A stretch of 64,000 bases of DNA from positions 1 through 64,000 of the forward strand of contig JAPYMA010000658.1 of assembly GCA_035041965.1 (NCBI GenBank). Direction: 5' to 3'. How positions within the stretch are numbered: the stretch's first letter is position 1; every line of letters begins with the position of its first letter. Below the pieces are notes generated by a model. It worked only from the letters and a program-made list of their open reading frames with translations, had not been told where the DNA came from and searched no databases. Source of the stretch: Anisakis pegreffii. Taxonomy: Eukaryota > Nematoda > Chromadorea > Rhabditida > Anisakidae. Positions 23,008-35,330 of this stretch are shown here, one piece after another. Both the position numbers and the translations under genes were made by a program.

Positions 23008-26000
23008 ATGTTTTGGTTGTATCTTTACCAGTTTCAACCTCCACATCATGAACGAATTCATCGTGGCGTATCGTTTAGAAGTATCTGCATTGTCTTTAAC
23101 ATTCTCTTGCTATGTCAAATATCTAATCAATCTCCAGCCAATCAAGATCAACTACATCTCGTCCAAGTGGTTCGTTGTATTTCCCAATTTCCACTAAACA
23201 GGCATATTTTCTTATTCCTATGGAAACAGATTCGTACTTACAGTGACAGTTATTAGAAATTTGTTGGGTCTCTCCGGAACGAGTCTATTGTGGGTTCGGA
23301 GAGCGCTTTTAACAGATCATACTGAAGTGTTGCATTGTAACAAGGTCGGTTCCTTGAAATGTGATGAACAAACGCTGAATAATGTTAATCAATTGAACAC
23401 TTCGAAATTAATTATAGGAATATGGTTTCGAAATAGCCTAATCATCCAGGGAGTATATTCCCTTACAAAAAAGTTTCTTACATTCAGATATGGCGTGACG
23501 GGGATCACGTTCCAGCGAGGATTTGCAAGAACGACGCAAACCACTGGCCCGGACAACAGTGGGGACAGCTGACTGTCGTAAGTTAAATTCTTGTGATCAA
23601 TAGCGATCTGCACTTGGCACAACTCATTTGCGATCGATTGATAAGCGAATCGATCAGTGTGAAAATTCCTTCAAATTTCACGATTAATTCTTACATGGAA
23701 TGAAATTTATTGGAGGAAAGTCGCTTGAGCTTGAATTTCAGACAGGAATGCAACAGCACCACGCGCTAGGTGCCCTTCTGTTCAAAAAGTATGCAATTCA
23801 AACGAAGCTCCTTAATACCACATATTCATCATCCGAGGTAAGAGTCGGTCACAATATATTTTGGATTCAAATCCCCTAAACAGACAATTTTTGCCGAATT
23901 TTGTCGATGGATATGGAGAAATTATTTTTGAAGAACAAACAATCGATAAAGATCACCAGAATGCAAGCAATTTTGGAAGTCGCATCAGCAACTAGTCGAA
24001 ATAAGGAAAGCGGTGAATATGAAGCAAAAAAAATCTATTCTAAAATAAAAATCAGATTACATTCTTAAACAAGAGAACTAATCGCATAAATACGAAATCC
24101 ATTCTAAATCGACGAAATTGAGCACGACGAACCGAATCAGAGCCAATTCAAACGAGACATTTTCAGTTACACATCAGAACGGTTGACCTGAATCGAACAA
24201 TCACTAGCGCCACATCAAACGCGCTAGGAATGTTTTATGACGACAGCAATTTGGTGGCTGGTTTGGACTATCCGAATAATAAGGATTGGCCGAAAGGATA
24301 CTTGCCGATTCCTGTGCATATGATTGAACAACAAACTGATCATGTAAGATCAACAGCACCTAATGAAGTGCTCTCAAAATCTAATGAAGCACTGAAATCC
24401 ACTGAAGTTGTCAGAACTAAAAGAACTGGCCAACTTTCCATGGTTAAATGCTCAAACGGGTTGTTTTGGATATCCGATGCACATTACTCATTCAACATGA
24501 ACGCTAAGCAACATCGTTACTATCTGATGAAATTTCAAGTAGTTCTCTAGCTGTGGCATTTGTAAGGGTGATTCATACAACATCTGATAGATAGAATCAT
24601 CACGCATTCAGAATAGAAACTTTGTTGTCACTGTTTTGGAAAATCATTCAGTTGATAGTTCAAATGGATCAAAGTGATTAGTTTAGAAGAGCAATCTTCA
24701 AGTTCTATTGAAGTTCAATTTCGATCTGATCGCAATTGTTGCCGTATTTTTCAGCTTCTGAGTCTTGACTCAGAATGCGCTCGACGTCGTTATCTCATCA
24801 ACGATGTTCTTCGCAAATCCATGCAATTCACTGAAACCGAACAAAAGGCGCAGGTTGAGCGATTTTAGACATTACAATTTAGCTCAAGGAAATTGAAAAG
24901 AAGCACCCTTAATTGAAATCAAGACGTGACTGTGGGCATTACACAATGATACTTGAAGTGGTATTGCAATTTGAGGCAAAAAACTGATTCATCGCAGTTC
25001 ATACGTTCTCGCTATTCGCAGCACTGAACTAGAAGGTTTTTGAATTCAGGCATTCCTTGATGAACTGTCAAAAAAGTGTGGTGAAAAAGTCACGCTTATG
25101 GATGTGCCCTTTCTGATGAACTCGTATCGAATTGAGGTAAATGATTTACAGAAATATGTTTGAATGCAGCAAAACAATTCAAATAAAAGTCCCTCTGGAA
25201 GGCACACTTTATTTCGAAGTTTCTTTAACTTTACTCGCTTCATTCTGCGTTGTTACCGTTACTGTTAAATCTTGAAATCTTACATGCCAAAATTATGATC
25301 AAATTGCTCTACATTAAATAATTTCGTAAACGGCACTGAGATCTATGCTCACGACCTTACGAAACTCATAGAGAAGAGCTACGTCCAACAATTCATCAGC
25401 TAATTAGACTTTAATTATTCAGCGCTCACAAGGAAGAATACCGTTGTTGTCACCAGAGCAGTACCAAAAACTGCAACCAATAGAAAACCTACTGAATAAC
25501 TATATGAATGGGAAAGGTGGGTTATGGTTTGAAAATCAATCGTATTTGTTGATTAGTTCCGTCATTAAAATCTCCAAACGTTTTAATACCAATCAATTGA
25601 TATTTTGATGCATTCAGAGGTATCCCGAGAATTGAGACAAAATCTCATGCTTAGATGATTGGAGAATTGTGAATGATCTCAGTCAGCTAACAAAAGAATC
25701 CAATTTTCTTCGTGCTTTCATCATTCCGTGAACTATGATTACCGTAATGATCCCAAAAAATCAACAAATCTCATAAAGTGCCATCTCGGGATGGATTTCC
25801 ATTTCCAGGTGTACAAGGAATTCAAGGTATAGACCTGAGTGTTGAATTACCTAAAGTTCGAGCCGGTGGTCTTCTTTGGCAGATCCTAAATCGTATGGAC
25901 GCGAAGGTTTTGTTTTTCTATATCATTCAACTTTTAAAATTTCTGAAAAAGTTTCTCATTCTAACTTATTTCAAATGCTATCACATCTGCAGGTAAAATG

Positions 26001-29000
26001 CTTGAATAGTGCGACTGATAAGAAAACGAGGGAATGTAAATATCTGGACACGTTGAAATACTACGCATACTCTGTGGTAGGTTCGATCTACGAGTTTGAT
26101 TAATAATGAAAATATGAGTTATGAAATGGAACAATGAACATAGTCACTCTTCCGAGTCCAATGAGAATTCACAGACAGCAATATCATTCGATCATTAGTT
26201 TGTTTCTTACCCGTTATTGATCAATTATCAATAATGATATTGATGTTGTTGGTGATAGTGAAATGATTTCGTTTAATAATGCAAGAAGACTTTAATAATG
26301 ATGTTAATCGCAACGGTGGTGATTCCTTATTGCTGACAGTGTAGCAGTTGCTCTGAGCATGTGGTGAGCTGGTGATAATAGTGAGAATAACCGAAACAGA
26401 AATTTTCGCCACATTCAGGCAGGGAATATGTTTGATGCGTTTATGGCGACGGCTCATCTCGAAACTCCATCAGCCCAAAATCGGACATCAGATGCATCGG
26501 CAATTCTGTTTGAGTTTTGGACTACGGCAAAGGGTGTCAACGCGATCAAGGTCATATCTAGGTTCCATTTGCAACTCTCGCAGCAGTCGACATCCAACTA
26601 ATGTCGTCGTTTCGTTCAAAATTGCTAAGAGTTTTGTTAATAGTCTCAAGATGCTTTCAAAAATTCCTCAGAGAGTAGTACAGGCATTTCAGCGACTTCA
26701 CTCGTTTTAGGTTTTCTATGTGGATTGTCCAACAAGCGATTTCAAATCATTGAATCCGCAAATTTGCAATGGTTAGTCATTACCTGAGAAGCAACTAATA
26801 AAAAAGATTCTATGTTTTTGACTCAGTTCATCGAACGAAATAGATTCACACTGCAATCGGCAAGGTTTTTGTGATCACATTCCAGGAACAGCAAAGGATT
26901 TTTGTGTACTGGATGAATTCAAAAAGAAAATGCAGCCGTATAATCCGGGAGACATTGACGCTGTTCGTTCCATTTTTTCATTATGATTCAACTTACCACA
27001 CAGATTTCTGCTCATGATGAAGCAGTCATGAGGCCATTCATAAGACAAAGTTGTCAGTGAGCGACATGCTGAAATTCCATTTCAACTTCATTTGACCATC
27101 ATTTGATCTCTCCTGATAACAAATATGTATTGTCACCAGCTCTCATATATTGCCACCATAATGCTAACTTGCTTCTAGTTATGTTCACAAGTACCGTCAT
27201 CCTATCAAAATGCAAAATCTCAGTCTGTTCGAGCATCGGAACAAGAAATTCAGTCGTGGACTATTGACAAACAACAAGAGGAACTCAACTCGACAGCAGC
27301 AGATGCCGCTGGAAGAAAACGTGAACTGATATTTGTGCATGCGGTACGCAACATTTTTCAACGCTTCTCTTTGATTTTTGATGAAACAGTTTCCATAAAT
27401 TTAAGTTGCTTCAAATGATGCATCCTTGTCGCGTCAGTATTGTTCAGTTATACGATCTCTTATGTGATCATCTTCTGTTGCATATAACCAATTCGAAGAG
27501 ATTCTCATAGTTGCATAAGAAAGTGTGAGATTTAAACAAGGTTCCTATTGAGTTACAACATCAAAAAGCAGAATCTCGAATAATTCCTCGAAATTTCAGG
27601 CATGGCGTCATGGTGATCGAACTCCAAAAAGTATTTGTCCGAACGACCGCGATAATCAAGCGTCCACATGGAGGAAAGGACATGGTGATACCACCGTGGT
27701 ACTTTCATATCAGCCACATTTGTTGAGCAATTTTTATGCTAGAACGGCTTCCGCAGTGATCAAATGATTTCACTGCAGAATAACCGAAGACAATTTGTAT
27801 TTCAGCTTGGAATGCAAGAACAACAGCAGTTGGGAGCACTCATTTATGATGAATATGCTGTCAAGAACAAATTTCTTAGTGCAACATATAATTCAGCCGA
27901 AGTAAGTGCGCTTGTTCACTTGCCTTATTCTAACAGTTACCTGAGGTGCGATTACGAGAACCTTCGGAATTCAGTTTCTCACAAACTTTGCTGGTTCCTC
28001 CACATTGCAACTTCTCGAGATGACCTTCTCTGGAGATGAAAATACCAAAAGTTCTCAACGATTTCACAAGAGAAAAGCCAATGCTCACAATCTATTGATT
28101 TTCTGGAGTCCATGTCCAGACGGATCTCTCCAGAGTCTGCAGATGTACTGTTTATGTGTGTGTACAACCTGGGTTCTTGTCGTTCTCACTGTGGTTGGCA
28201 CAAAGGGAAATAAAATGGAAAACCCCAAAAAAATCGTGACTTTTCCATGTTTTTTTATGTTTACTACCGCTTGCAGATGTACGTTCGTGCAGTGGATCTG
28301 AACCGAACACTTACAAGTGCCCAATCGAATCTGCTCGGAATGTACTACAATCGACCCAATCAGGACAACTTATATCCACATGAAGTTGCTTGGCCAAAAG
28401 GTTACTTCCCGATCCCAATCCACACCGTCAACATGGCTACCGATTATGTGAGTAGTGTCATGACAACTCACCAGGTATGAAGGATAAGCAATTCCACATG
28501 AATTCTGAAGTGCTCCAATGCAATCTCAAAATTCTTACTGCAAAAGACTGCTTTAAAAGAAAACCACAACAATATTTGTTGTTTCTTACAGGTATCCGAT
28601 CCTCATGCAATGTGCGCACGCAAAAATGACCTTTTGGCACTTCAGTGGAAAACTGAGAAGGTCACAGAATTTGTAAAGAACAATCAGGTCAGTTGGTGTC
28701 ACAGAGTCTCTCATTAAGATTTTCAGTTGCTCCGAATTAAGGGACAATAACACTAGAATTCGAAACTACATTGAACACGAATCAATTCTGCTCGAATTTA
28801 GAAATTTCGATCATTAGGTTAGCTTCGTGAAGTTATTTGAGCTGAATATCTGAATTTCTGATTATTTCTTCGAACAATCTTTCAGGAATTCTTGAAAGAG
28901 GTATCAAACGTCTGTGGCGCACCTCTTACAATTAAGAATGTTTCAGTAGCAGTTGACACTATGTTTGTTGAGGTGATTACTTTCTCGACTTTATACGATT

Positions 29001-31572
29001 AATTCACTCATAAACCACTGATTCACCAATCGTTGGTTCGCCGTCGATCGTTTACAGAGATCGCTTTGAATTTCGAATTCAAAAGTTGATAAAACTTCTG
29101 ACTTCGTCATGTTTATTTCCAAGAGATATGATATATTTGAAGTATAGAATTCCTAAGAAATACGGAAGAATAAGTGAAAAAACATAGAAATGTTTCAATA
29201 GTTTGTGGTTTGAATAATCTCTGCTAACTGTTGAAGCTACAACACAATCGAACACCAATCTTCAATCAAAAGCAATACGAACACATGATCCGAATCGATA
29301 GCTTCATGAACGACTTCTTCGATGGCCTTCTTAGTTAGCAACCACCTTACTGAGCAAATTTCTTTGCTTACTTTGAAATTGTCACGTGGATTTGATAAGC
29401 TGTTGGTGATCAGTTGGAAATCGAAAGGATGCAAATGCTCATTGACATGCTCTGATATTTATCCACTTTTTTAATGCTTTCGATTTCTTGATGACCGAGA
29501 AAACTGGTCTGAAGAAGAAACTATTCCGTATAACTGCATTAATCTCATCCGGCATTTACGCTGGAGCATTTTATTTAGACTCGGTAAACGATACCTTTCA
29601 CGGTTACAACCTACGAGTGGACTTGGCGACAATTGCAGGTGGAAATTTGTTGTGGGACATGATTCACAGAATGCAGGAAAAGGTATCAGGGAGTTCCCGT
29701 GCCTATGTCGTCACTCATCTATTCGCTTCTGTACTCTAGATTTCCTCAACCTCTGAATTGCTGAATGAATTGAGGAGGATGAGAGCAATTTAGCTTTAAA
29801 CAATCCCAAGTTGCCATTCTAAATCGCGTTAATAGCGTGCAAACGATTGTTTCTATGGTCTTCATAAGCGTATTCTGCAGATCAAATGTTCTCAATTGAC
29901 GAACGTCAACAAAACGGAATGTGCGTGGATCCGAGATCTTAAATACTACGCATATTCCACGGTAAGTTCGGACATAATCTCAGTGAATTATTCAGCCTCG
30001 CACGCTGTCGAATCTAATATTTATTTGCATTTTGAAAACTCTATGAAAGGTTGGGAAGTGCGGAATCTCTGCTCATGGGGTGCGCAGTGCTCTAAATTGG
30101 TTTGATACATACATAATGGATATGAATTACTATATTGTGATGTTATGCCATCAACTGAATATACTGAAAGTAGATGGTGATAAGCAGTAATGATAATACG
30201 AATGTTATGTTCAGCGAGGCTCAACACTTGACGGTCTTCTGGCTGCTTTGGATGCAGCTGAAGTGTATCGTCAGGACGAAGTGCGCTTCGGATCGACTAT
30301 CATCGTGGAACTATGGCGCAACGAAAATGCTCAATATGAGATCATCGTAGGTGCATTCTGATCATCTCATCATCACTAACTGAGAATGGCTTGAGCAGAT
30401 CCGATACGTCCCTCGATATATTGACCTTTCAGCCCTTTCTTCAAGTTTTTTCTTGAAAACAAAATTTGCGAACTCTGATTCCGTCTAAGCCAGCATTTAA
30501 CGGTGAAACAGGGAAGCGACTGTACCAAAATGGTGAAATTCAAAGATGAACGATTATGAGTACTGATGAAGCAGATCGTTATGTGACAGGGAGATCACAC
30601 GCAGACTGGCTAGCTTACAATAAGACGGGAGCTTCCACTCTTCCAGATGTGAATGCTAGCTATACAGCCCAGGTCTTGGATTGATGTCCTCTTTCAGGTA
30701 CGCTTCCGGGAAAAATCAGTTGGTTCAGAGCTGCGCAACGTCACAAAACTTGTCGGAGGTTCACAATCTTACAATTAATTTCTTTCTGTTCAATAGCCAT
30801 TGTGCACTCGTCTTTCTATCTCTTGGCTCAAGGCTTTCTTTATGTTCTTCTGAGCGCAGAACTACCAGTTCGGAAATTACTGGCAACCAAAATGATATCT
30901 TGAAGCTGTTTCAAGTTTATATTCATGGCTTTTTGAAACTTTTATCTCGTTACAAGTGCATTCACAAACTCTGAAACAGTGACATTCGTCATCTTCGTGA
31001 TCTTTCTTTGACCTTCTTGATCTATTGGCATTCAGAGAAGAAGTTTATTTTTCAGTATGTGGACGAAAGGTGCCATGTTCATGGAATGACTTCGTTGCTG
31101 GTTCTGAAACTTACAATCCTGGTGATTTTCAAAAGGTTCCCAATGCCAAATTCCTAATCATTTTATGACTAACGTTGGCATTTCATAAGATAGCGATCAT
31201 ATCGACTTTCATGAAAAATTACCAGTCGACCTCTCGTTTGGTCTTACAAAGCCAATTTTTTAAATGTTGACGCTCCAGCTCTCCTCATCTACTAGGATTC
31301 CTGACACTCTTTACGCAGAGATTATCACATCATTATTATTGTTATCGTGAGTGTCATTTCAGTATTGCGCTGAACGGATCTCTCCAATAAATTCAACCAC
31401 AACTCCCGTGTCAACAACAACAACAACCACGAGTGGCACTTCAAGCAAATCTTTTTCGCTCCTGTCACTTGGTAGCTACTTTTTAGCTAGTTTAATAATT
31501 AATTTTTCAGTTATTGAGATCGCTCGTCAAAATAATGACGAGAGTCGGTCCCAGCTAGGAATTTACGACTAA
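23008..31572 (+). CDS. Two-domain membrane-anchored histidine acid phosphatase-like protein (HAP-3)
   Basis: Twenty-five exons join in frame to 910 codons plus TAA. Domain 1: 23008-23169, 23488-23577, 23742-23837, 24167-24343, 24755-24853, 25050-25136, 25423-25516, 25809-25906, 25993-26076, 26419-26550, 26711-26771, 26886-26962, 27179-27343. Domain 2: 27600-27695, 27806-27901, 28277-28447, 28592-28687, 28886-28972, 29237-29333, 29579-29682, 29881-29961, 30215-30346, 30698-30758, 31056-31135, 31363-31572. A hydrophobic signal lies near residues 31-45. Domain 1 has RDGDHVP (57-63) in place of RHGxRxP and AG (330-331) in place of HD, so it should be inactive. Domain 2 keeps RHGDRTP (477-483) but has RG (751-752) in place of HD, so activity is doubtful. 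The Arg of the DLNRT motif is kept in both (120, 542). A Thr/Ser-rich stalk (852-871), one transmembrane helix (about 872-892) and a short cytoplasmic tail end the chain, suggesting a type I surface protein. Two separate genes are less likely, because domain 2 has no signal exon or start codon of its own. Confidence 0.88.
27179..27343 (+). other. Chimeric fusion exon linking the two HAP domains
   Basis: This 55-codon exon of HAP-3 begins LCSQ, matching the start of the last exon of HAP-1 and HAP-2 (LCQD). It ends RELIFVHA, matching the end of their first exon (DKLIMVQV). It then splices in phase 0 to the exon carrying WRHGDRTP. It therefore reads as the last exon of one ancestral gene fused to the first exon of the next, with the stop codon and signal peptide lost. 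Confidence 0.75.
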
Positions 31573-32243
31573 TTCATGAGATAAGTCCTTGAGACATGCA
31601 CAAACGAAGAGTTTCGGGCATTCATTGCAGTCAGCATTGCTGTGCGGGTTATCCGACAATTTTGAAGAATTCCATCTGATTGGTTCCGGTTCATAGCTTG
31701 TGCTCGTGATAGACAATATTCAATGCAACACATGCTCAAATCATATCCAGAACACAATAGGGTTTCAGTTTTTCATTGAATTATTCCATAGAAGTTTCAG
31801 CAACGAAATTTGTTGGTGCGATCGTGACGAAATTACTCGGTTCATATTTGTTTTGATGATTGGCAGTAACTGACTACGCTGTGATCAAGTATCATTTGAA
31901 GACAACGATGAGACAATCGTGGCATCCATTTGACTTGTGCATTCATTTTTTTTCGTTTTCATCATGGATTAAGTTATGGCCTTGAAACTTTCTTGATCGT
32001 GATTGGTGAACCAGCAAAACCACTCATTTTAGAGCATTCAACCCCTACAAACTGAGTTGTATCTATACTGAATCTATCGATACTGATATTACAATAAGGA
32101 GAGGAAGTATTCAGACAATTCACTATCAGTTCATACGTGAAACATAAGTATTGCTGTGCCTTATTCATGTGCGAGATTTTAGCATTGTTATGTCTATCAT
32201 TGGATTTATATCATGTGCTACAGTTTTATGTTATGCTCTGAAT

Positions 32244-33168
32244 CAGTGGTTCTCACGTTCGGGTGCTCCATTACCCCTTTTGATGATCTAGCGAGCCGTC
32301 GTTACCCTCCGCCCCCTGACATAAGAACCTACTATTTATGCAAACGGAATAGGGTCCGAAAATTCCTCAGCGGCGTGAAAAAAATCAGTTTAATCTAATT
32401 AAACAAATATTTTTAGAACTACATCCATCCACACCACCAAATTGCCCAAAAAAGGTAATTTCATCCCCTATGAGAACCGCTGTATTAGACCGTTGTATTG
32501 CTCATTACCGCAATCGATTATGATTGCATGAAACGCTATTGTCCATGACACGCTCATTCCAAACTGATTCAGATGGATTCTCATTCTTTTCAGAGGTGTT
32601 CTATTCGCTCTCATAGCTATTGCATGTGAATATCGTTCTCTTGATGACTTTCTATCATTCACTTCGTTTCATTTCATTTCACAGTTCGAATCAACTTCTT
32701 ATTCTATAGCATATACTATTTACTGGATTCGTTGACGAGTGTTGACAGCCGAAGTCAACAATACAACAATCGAATTGAATTGCTCAACAACATTCAACAG
32801 TCAACTGATCAATTATAGAGTGTATCTGATAGAATGAGAATTTGACTTTGACTGTTGAGTGAAATGAATGAGAAATTAGCAGAAGAGAACGCTTTTGGTA
32901 ATAAAAGTTATGAGAGCGATTGCAACAGCAAGAAAAAGAATGAAAATTCTGCTAAAACAAATCAAAACCCTGACGAGCTAATGATACTCAGAAAATAGGA
33001 GAATGAAGAGTTTTACCGTCAACCGCATTTTAGCCGCATTTACATACCTGGATCAAAAAAACGTTCTATTATAACGCGACAACTGTACGAAATACTAGTT
33101 CCCTGACCCCCCTCCACATCTCCAAATTACCCAAAATGGCTAATTTCACCCCCTACTTATCCAATAAT
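32244..33168. mobile_element. Non-autonomous hAT-like DNA transposon, copy 2 (inverted, degraded)
   Basis: It starts with CAGTGGTTCTCACG and aligns over most of its length with the reverse complement of 12714-13466, including the AATTGAATTGCTCAACAA region and the AAATTACCCAAA end. The far terminal repeat (about 33155-33168) has decayed. A second inverted end, TGAGAACCGCTG, occurs internally at 32471-32482, so 32244-32482 could be a shorter nested derivative. No transposase frame is present. Confidence 0.72.
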
Positions 33169-34045
33169 ACGATGCGGCATTATAGACCAATTATGTGATT
33201 TGATGATCAGATAATATTGCAATTCATCTGTAATATTGAATAAAATGGCTTTAAACGACTTATCGATATTAATGCCCTCGTATTGTTCTCACTTGGATTT
33301 TTTTTTGTCGCAGAATTCATGTCCAATCAGAAGATGCAGTGTATTCTGTGTTAGTTCAAAATGGTGAATTGTCAAGTGAACGTCTTCAATGATCCAAGTT
33401 CACAATGCTCCTATTCATATACGAAATACTGCTTGATGCTCGCAGAAGTGAATTTTTTCTGAAGTTATACATTCTAGATTCCTCTGGAAACTCTGAGCAT
33501 TGTCTTTTGCTACCGTAGATTATCAGACTTTTTAAGATTTATCAAATCAGAAATTGTTCAGTGTATTACATTCGAGCATTCGTAGGTGAGGAATTGAAGA
33601 TACACAAATTATTCGCTGCTGAACAAAGAATCAATTGCGTATGGCATCATAATGACTGTATGAGATCATTGTTCTGGATATGATTTGGTGTCATACATTC
33701 GACAGTAATGTAACTGAGGAGGATGAGGCATCGAGGCCGTTAGAGGTCCTTGATTGGCGTGAGTTGACGCTCAGGTAATCCATTCGAGCCGTACTTTTGA
33801 CAAGCAATGACGAAGGCCTGAAATGAAACAGACGACTGCTCTCAGACTGAGCTAGCATTCGAATCCGACTCGAGCTTATCATCATGGCTCAAGAACCGCA
33901 AAATACGTCACATAGAAATCAGAAAGGATATTTCTCTGAACTCTAATCAGTTTTTATTGAGACTATCATCGAAATTTTTGCTACATCCTAGTGCTGCAAA
34001 TGAATTCAGTAGCATTTTGATCAATATAGATATTTATACAATAAT

Positions 34046-34369
34046 AAGTTATACCTGGAACCACTCCAGGTATACCTGGTTACTTAGTCATCGAGTGGTT
34101 GTTTTGTAGATCGCTTTGAGCGATCGGCGGAACATTTATTTTATTAGAGTTATGATTATTTATTGGACTGGTGTTTGGTTATTATGCAAAATATTCACGG
34201 CAACTAATTAATCATTTGGTTGTAATCGGGTGGCCTGCTCGTCTAGCCAACGGGGTGGCGTCAATAAAGGCTAAAACAGTGCGAACGGAAACGCGAGCAT
34301 TGTGGCCAGCAGCGTTACAAACGTTTGATAGCCTGGCCAATCCAGGTAATCCAGGTAAAGTTATACCTG
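34046..34369. repeat. Short element flanked by 12-bp direct repeats
   Basis: AAGTTATACCTG occurs at 34046-34057 and at 34358-34369. Both ends carry clusters of CCAGGTA and TACCTGG motifs. It has the look of a small mobile unit, but no family could be assigned. Confidence 0.45.
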
Positions 34370-35330
34370 TCATTAGTTAACGGTCGAGATGGAATACTAG
34401 CAGATGCTTCATTCTGGACCGGCATCCTGCAATAAAAAGGCGTTTATTTTTTCAAATCAAAACAAGCAATCAATCAATCAATCAAAATTTGAGCCATGAA
34501 AGCAAATTTCGAATGGAGATGAGCGGAAATGTTTGGCACATTAACAGGTATTTGGTGGTGTGCACCCGAAACTGATCATATTGTGACGTGTACACAAACG
34601 TCTACCTATAAGTATGGGTAATTGTTACCTGATCAGTTCGTCCGATGTGGCAATAGAGGTGGTCCTTCTTCCTCGTCTGAAATGTTCACATCTTACAATT
34701 AGAAAGGGAATGGAACGTAACCAATCATGCAGGAACTGCAGTGGAACAAAAAAGAGATTGAACAGAGTAGATTTCGATTGATGATTATTTTCTCAGAAAT
34801 GATTATTTTAATTTTCTCAGAACAACAGCGAACTTGAAGCATAAGTGATAAGAAACGAACACCCTGTGTTGAAAAGATGGGCAACGCGAAGGTATTTGCG
34901 GTGGAACAAGTGATAGTTGTGAAACGGCACGAGACAAATTCGGGGTTATGGTCCGGCTGGGTACGGTCAGATGGGCTGACGACATACGATGAGTGGACGA
35001 AACACATGAACCAGAACGACCCTGAGAGCGATACTCGTCACTCAGCTGCAATTCAGTAGCAACTAATTCTCAGCGCATCATTCATCACCTCCAAATTATC
35101 GATACGACGACCATCAACAGATCTTCTTCATCAGTGTGGATTGATTCTATGGCAGTATAGCATTCAGAGTTGTAATCATATGAATTGCAAAGAATTTGCG
35201 TTTTTGGGATGAAAATTTACAAAATGTCCAAATGACATCTCAAGTTGACGACGGTCACTCTGTAGGTAATGATTTGGCTCATTTTGATCTCAGTTTGATC
35301 TCTCAGGAATTTATAAGCCACCTATAGAAC

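Larger units (their letters stand above)
31573..35330. other. Convergent intergenic region between HAP-3 and the GPCR
   Basis: The two flanking genes point towards each other here. I found no exon chain. The region holds a second hAT-like element (32244-33168), a 324-bp unit with 12-bp direct repeats (34046-34369), and a short ATG-started frame of 60 codons at 34877-35059. That frame has no recognised family and overlaps an equally open antisense frame. Confidence 0.5.

Noticed and set aside
23008..27343. HAP-3 domain 1 as a separate pseudogene
   Set aside because: All 13 exons are in frame with good splice sites, the last exon has no stop in frame and has a donor, and the next gene lacks its own signal exon.
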